DNA of 64,000 nucleotides, taken from NCBI GenBank assembly GCA_944320845.1, contig CALUJA010000002.1:1-64000 (forward strand), given 5' to 3'. Each line of letters starts with the position of its first letter. The first letter of the stretch is position 1. The DNA is from an uncultured Phocaeicola sp. GTDB lineage: Bacteria > Bacteroidota > Bacteroidia > Bacteroidales > Bacteroidaceae. Of the stretch, positions 62,592-64,000 are shown piece after piece. The notes below the pieces were generated by a model. That model searched no databases, had not been told where the DNA came from, and worked only from the letters and a program-made list of their open reading frames with translations. The position numbers and the translations under genes were made by a program.

Positions 62592-64000
62592 ATCTGTTTA
62601 CATAAGCAGCGGCGGCCTCGGCACACCGCTCTCCGTCCATGCCTGCTGAAACGATGCCGCCGGCATATCCGGCTCCTTCACCGCAGGGGAAGAGTCCTTT
62701 CAGGGTGACATGCTGCAAGGTTTCACTGTCGCGGAGGATGCGGAGAGGGGCGGAAGTGCGGGTCTCGATGGCTATCATGACCGCTTCGTTGGTCAGAAAA
62801 CCGTAGGACTGCTTGCCGAACCGCTGGAAACCCTTGCTCAGGCGCTGGCTGATAAAGGGCGGCAGCCAGAAGTGAAGAGGAGACGAAACCAGCCCCGGAC
62901 TGTATGAGCTTGGCGGAAGGTCATAGCTCAGTTTTTTACGGGTAAAGTCTGCCATCCGCTGCGCCGGTGCGGTCTGCCGCATATATCCCTGCTGCCAGCA
63001 GACTTGTTCCATCTGTTCTTGGAAGCGCATCATGGCGAGGGTATGAACTTCTCCCTCTTTCGTTGCTCCCTGAAGAATGAGTCTTTCCGTTTCAGCCTCG
63101 GCCGAGTTTGGGAAGGTTTCGATGGCCTGAAGCTGCAATGACGGGTCGAGAAGGTCTTCCGGGCGTATTTCCACCACCATGCCGGAATTGCTCCATCTTG
63201 TCCCCCGGTTGCTCGGACTCATGCCGTTGACCACCAGCTGATGGGGGCCGCTTGCCGCCGGTACGACAAAACCGCCCGGACACATGCAGAAGCTGTATAC
63301 TCCACGGCCGTCTACCTGCTGCACGAAGCTGTATTCTGCAGCCGGGAGATATTTTCCCCGTCCTTTCCGGCTGTGATACTGTATCTGGTCAATCAGCATC
63401 GAGGGGTGTTCCAGGCGCACGCCCACGGCGATGCCCTTTGCTTCCATCTGGATGCCGTTGGCATACAGCCACCGGTAAACATCGCGTGCGGAGTGTCCCG
63501 TAGCCAGAATGACGGGCCCCCGGAATGTTTTTCCGGTATTCGTTTCAATGCCGGCAACTTGCCCGTTCTCTATCAGCAGAGTGTCCATGCGGGTTTCGAA
63601 ATGCACTTCTCCTCCGCAGGAAAGAATCGTGTTCCGCATGTTTTCGATGACGGCCGGCAGTTTGTCGGTGCCGATGTGCGGGTGTGAATCCGTCAGAATA
63701 GAGACGCTTGCCCCGTGCTGGCAGAAGACATTCAGGATTTTCTCCACGTTTCCCCGCTTCTTGCTGCGCGTATAGAGCTTTCCGTCTGAGTAGGCTCCCG
63801 CGCCTCCCTCGCCGAAACTGTAGTTCGATTCCGGATTTATCTTGTGCTCGCGGCTGATGCGGGCCAGGTCTTCTTTGCGTTCCCTCACGTTTTTTCCGCG
63901 TTCGACCACGATGGGCCACATTCCGAGCTCTATTAGTCTCAGGGCCGCAAACAGACCTCCCGGTCCGGCTCCCACGATGATAACGGCCGGGCGTCCTTCC
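62590..64000 (-). CDS. FAD-dependent oxidoreductase, 5'-truncated by the window
   Basis: The C-terminal 470 residues of a flavoprotein similar to the uncharacterised FAD-dependent dehydrogenases (COG2509). The dinucleotide motif GAGPGGLFAALRLIELG lies at the N-terminal edge, preceded in frame by VII, so the gene continues beyond base 64000. Family members have about 80-100 residues before this motif. Other blocks are GKTFRGPVILATGHSARDVY in the middle and GLFPCGEGAGYAGGIVSAG near the end. A GTG inside the motif (63975) is not a real start. The electron partner is unknown. Confidence 0.9.
   Translation of the reverse strand, partial: EGRPAVIIVGAGPGGLFAALRLIELGMWPIVVERGKNVRERKEDLARISREHKINPESNYSFGEGGAGAYSDGKLYTRSKKRGNVEKILNVFCQHGASVSILTDSHPHIGTDKLPAVIENMRNTILSCGGEVHFETRMDTLLIENGQVAGIETNTGKTFRGPVILATGHSARDVYRWLYANGIQMEAKGIAVGVRLEHPSMLIDQIQYHSRKGRGKYLPAAEYSFVQQVDGRGVYSFCMCPGGFVVPAASGPHQLVVNGMSPSNRGTRWSNSGMVVEIRPEDLLDPSLQLQAIETFPNSAEAETERLILQGATKEGEVHTLAMMRFQEQMEQVCWQQGYMRQTAPAQRMADFTRKKLSYDLPPSSYSPGLVSSPLHFWLPPFISQRLSKGFQRFGKQSYGFLTNEAVMIAIETRTSAPLRILRDSETLQHVTLKGLFPCGEGAGYAGGIVSAGMDGERCAEAAAAYVNR

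Noticed and set aside
1-64000. Mobile element, CRISPR array, prophage or defence system
   Set aside because: No transposase, integrase, phage, restriction-modification or Cas-like ORF and no regularly spaced direct repeats were seen; the window is mostly conserved core genome.

Overview
This looks like a chromosomal segment from a gut-type member of the Bacteroidales (Bacteroides/Phocaeicola-like). Four things point there: the recurring -7 element TAnnTTTG, in three cases with a TTTG box 19 to 21 bases upstream; family-typical arrangements such as the MurF-Alr fusion, GSCFA, DUF4348 and DUF5686 proteins, a tandem MutA/MutB mutase and an XRE-cupin gene beside an acyl-CoA ligase; weak Shine-Dalgarno sequences; and a glycoside hydrolase cluster. 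Most of the window is conserved core genome. I see no insertion sequence, prophage, CRISPR array, toxin-antitoxin pair or defence island.

Layout. 1-130: the 3' end of a 5S rRNA and its terminator, then an almost pure pyrimidine tract. 780-7300 (minus): a PurF-like amidotransferase, carA and carB behind a long leader with terminator-like hairpins. 7451: tRNA-Thr(CGU). 7740-11813 (minus): methylmalonyl-CoA mutase subunits. 12208-15452 (minus): dxs and trkA. 15548-19928 (plus): GSCFA protein, MurF-Alr fusion and a BASS-type transporter. 20185-22437 (plus): XRE-cupin regulator and acyl-CoA ligase. 22571-25944 (minus): hisG-hisD-hisC behind a histidine leader peptide and attenuator. 26135-26937 (minus): thioesterase and Dabb protein. 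27009-28987 (plus): udk and an MltF-like lytic transglycosylase. 29106-32123: a divergent Crp/Fnr regulator and a DUF5686-like outer-membrane protein. 32130-34696 (minus): aspartate kinase and lysA. 35035-39137 (minus): amidase, MCE protein, a 659-base AT-rich gap with a structured element, and dnaA. 39304-41876 (plus): folD, two identical tRNA-His genes and a membrane-anchored hypothetical protein. 42059-44383 (minus): pheS and an MFS transporter. 44532-47195 (plus): DUF4348 lipoprotein, murB and an MBL-fold hydrolase. 47354-57329 (minus): a GH97-peptidase fusion, GH43, GH127 and an S9 peptidase. 57537-64000: a secreted hypothetical protein, an ABC-F ATPase, an M13 peptidase and a truncated FAD-dependent oxidoreductase.

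How the genes work together. Several neighbourhoods make coherent units. The car operon supplies carbamoyl phosphate. The mutase pair belongs to the succinate/propionate pathway of fermenting Bacteroidales. MurF-Alr, murB, the amidase and the MltF-like enzyme act on peptidoglycan, and lysA makes lysine from the diaminopimelate pathway. The GH97/GH43/GH127 run fits breakdown of arabinose- and galactose-containing plant glycans. The most unusual items are the metallopeptidase-like domain fused to the GH97 enzyme, several cis-acting elements (his attenuator, purF leader, a three-way-junction element between pheS and the MFS gene, a switch-like inverted-repeat region upstream of dnaA, tandem palindromes before the XRE-cupin gene), and a Cys/His-rich insert in the mutase small subunit. 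All calls come from reading the sequence; no database search was possible.
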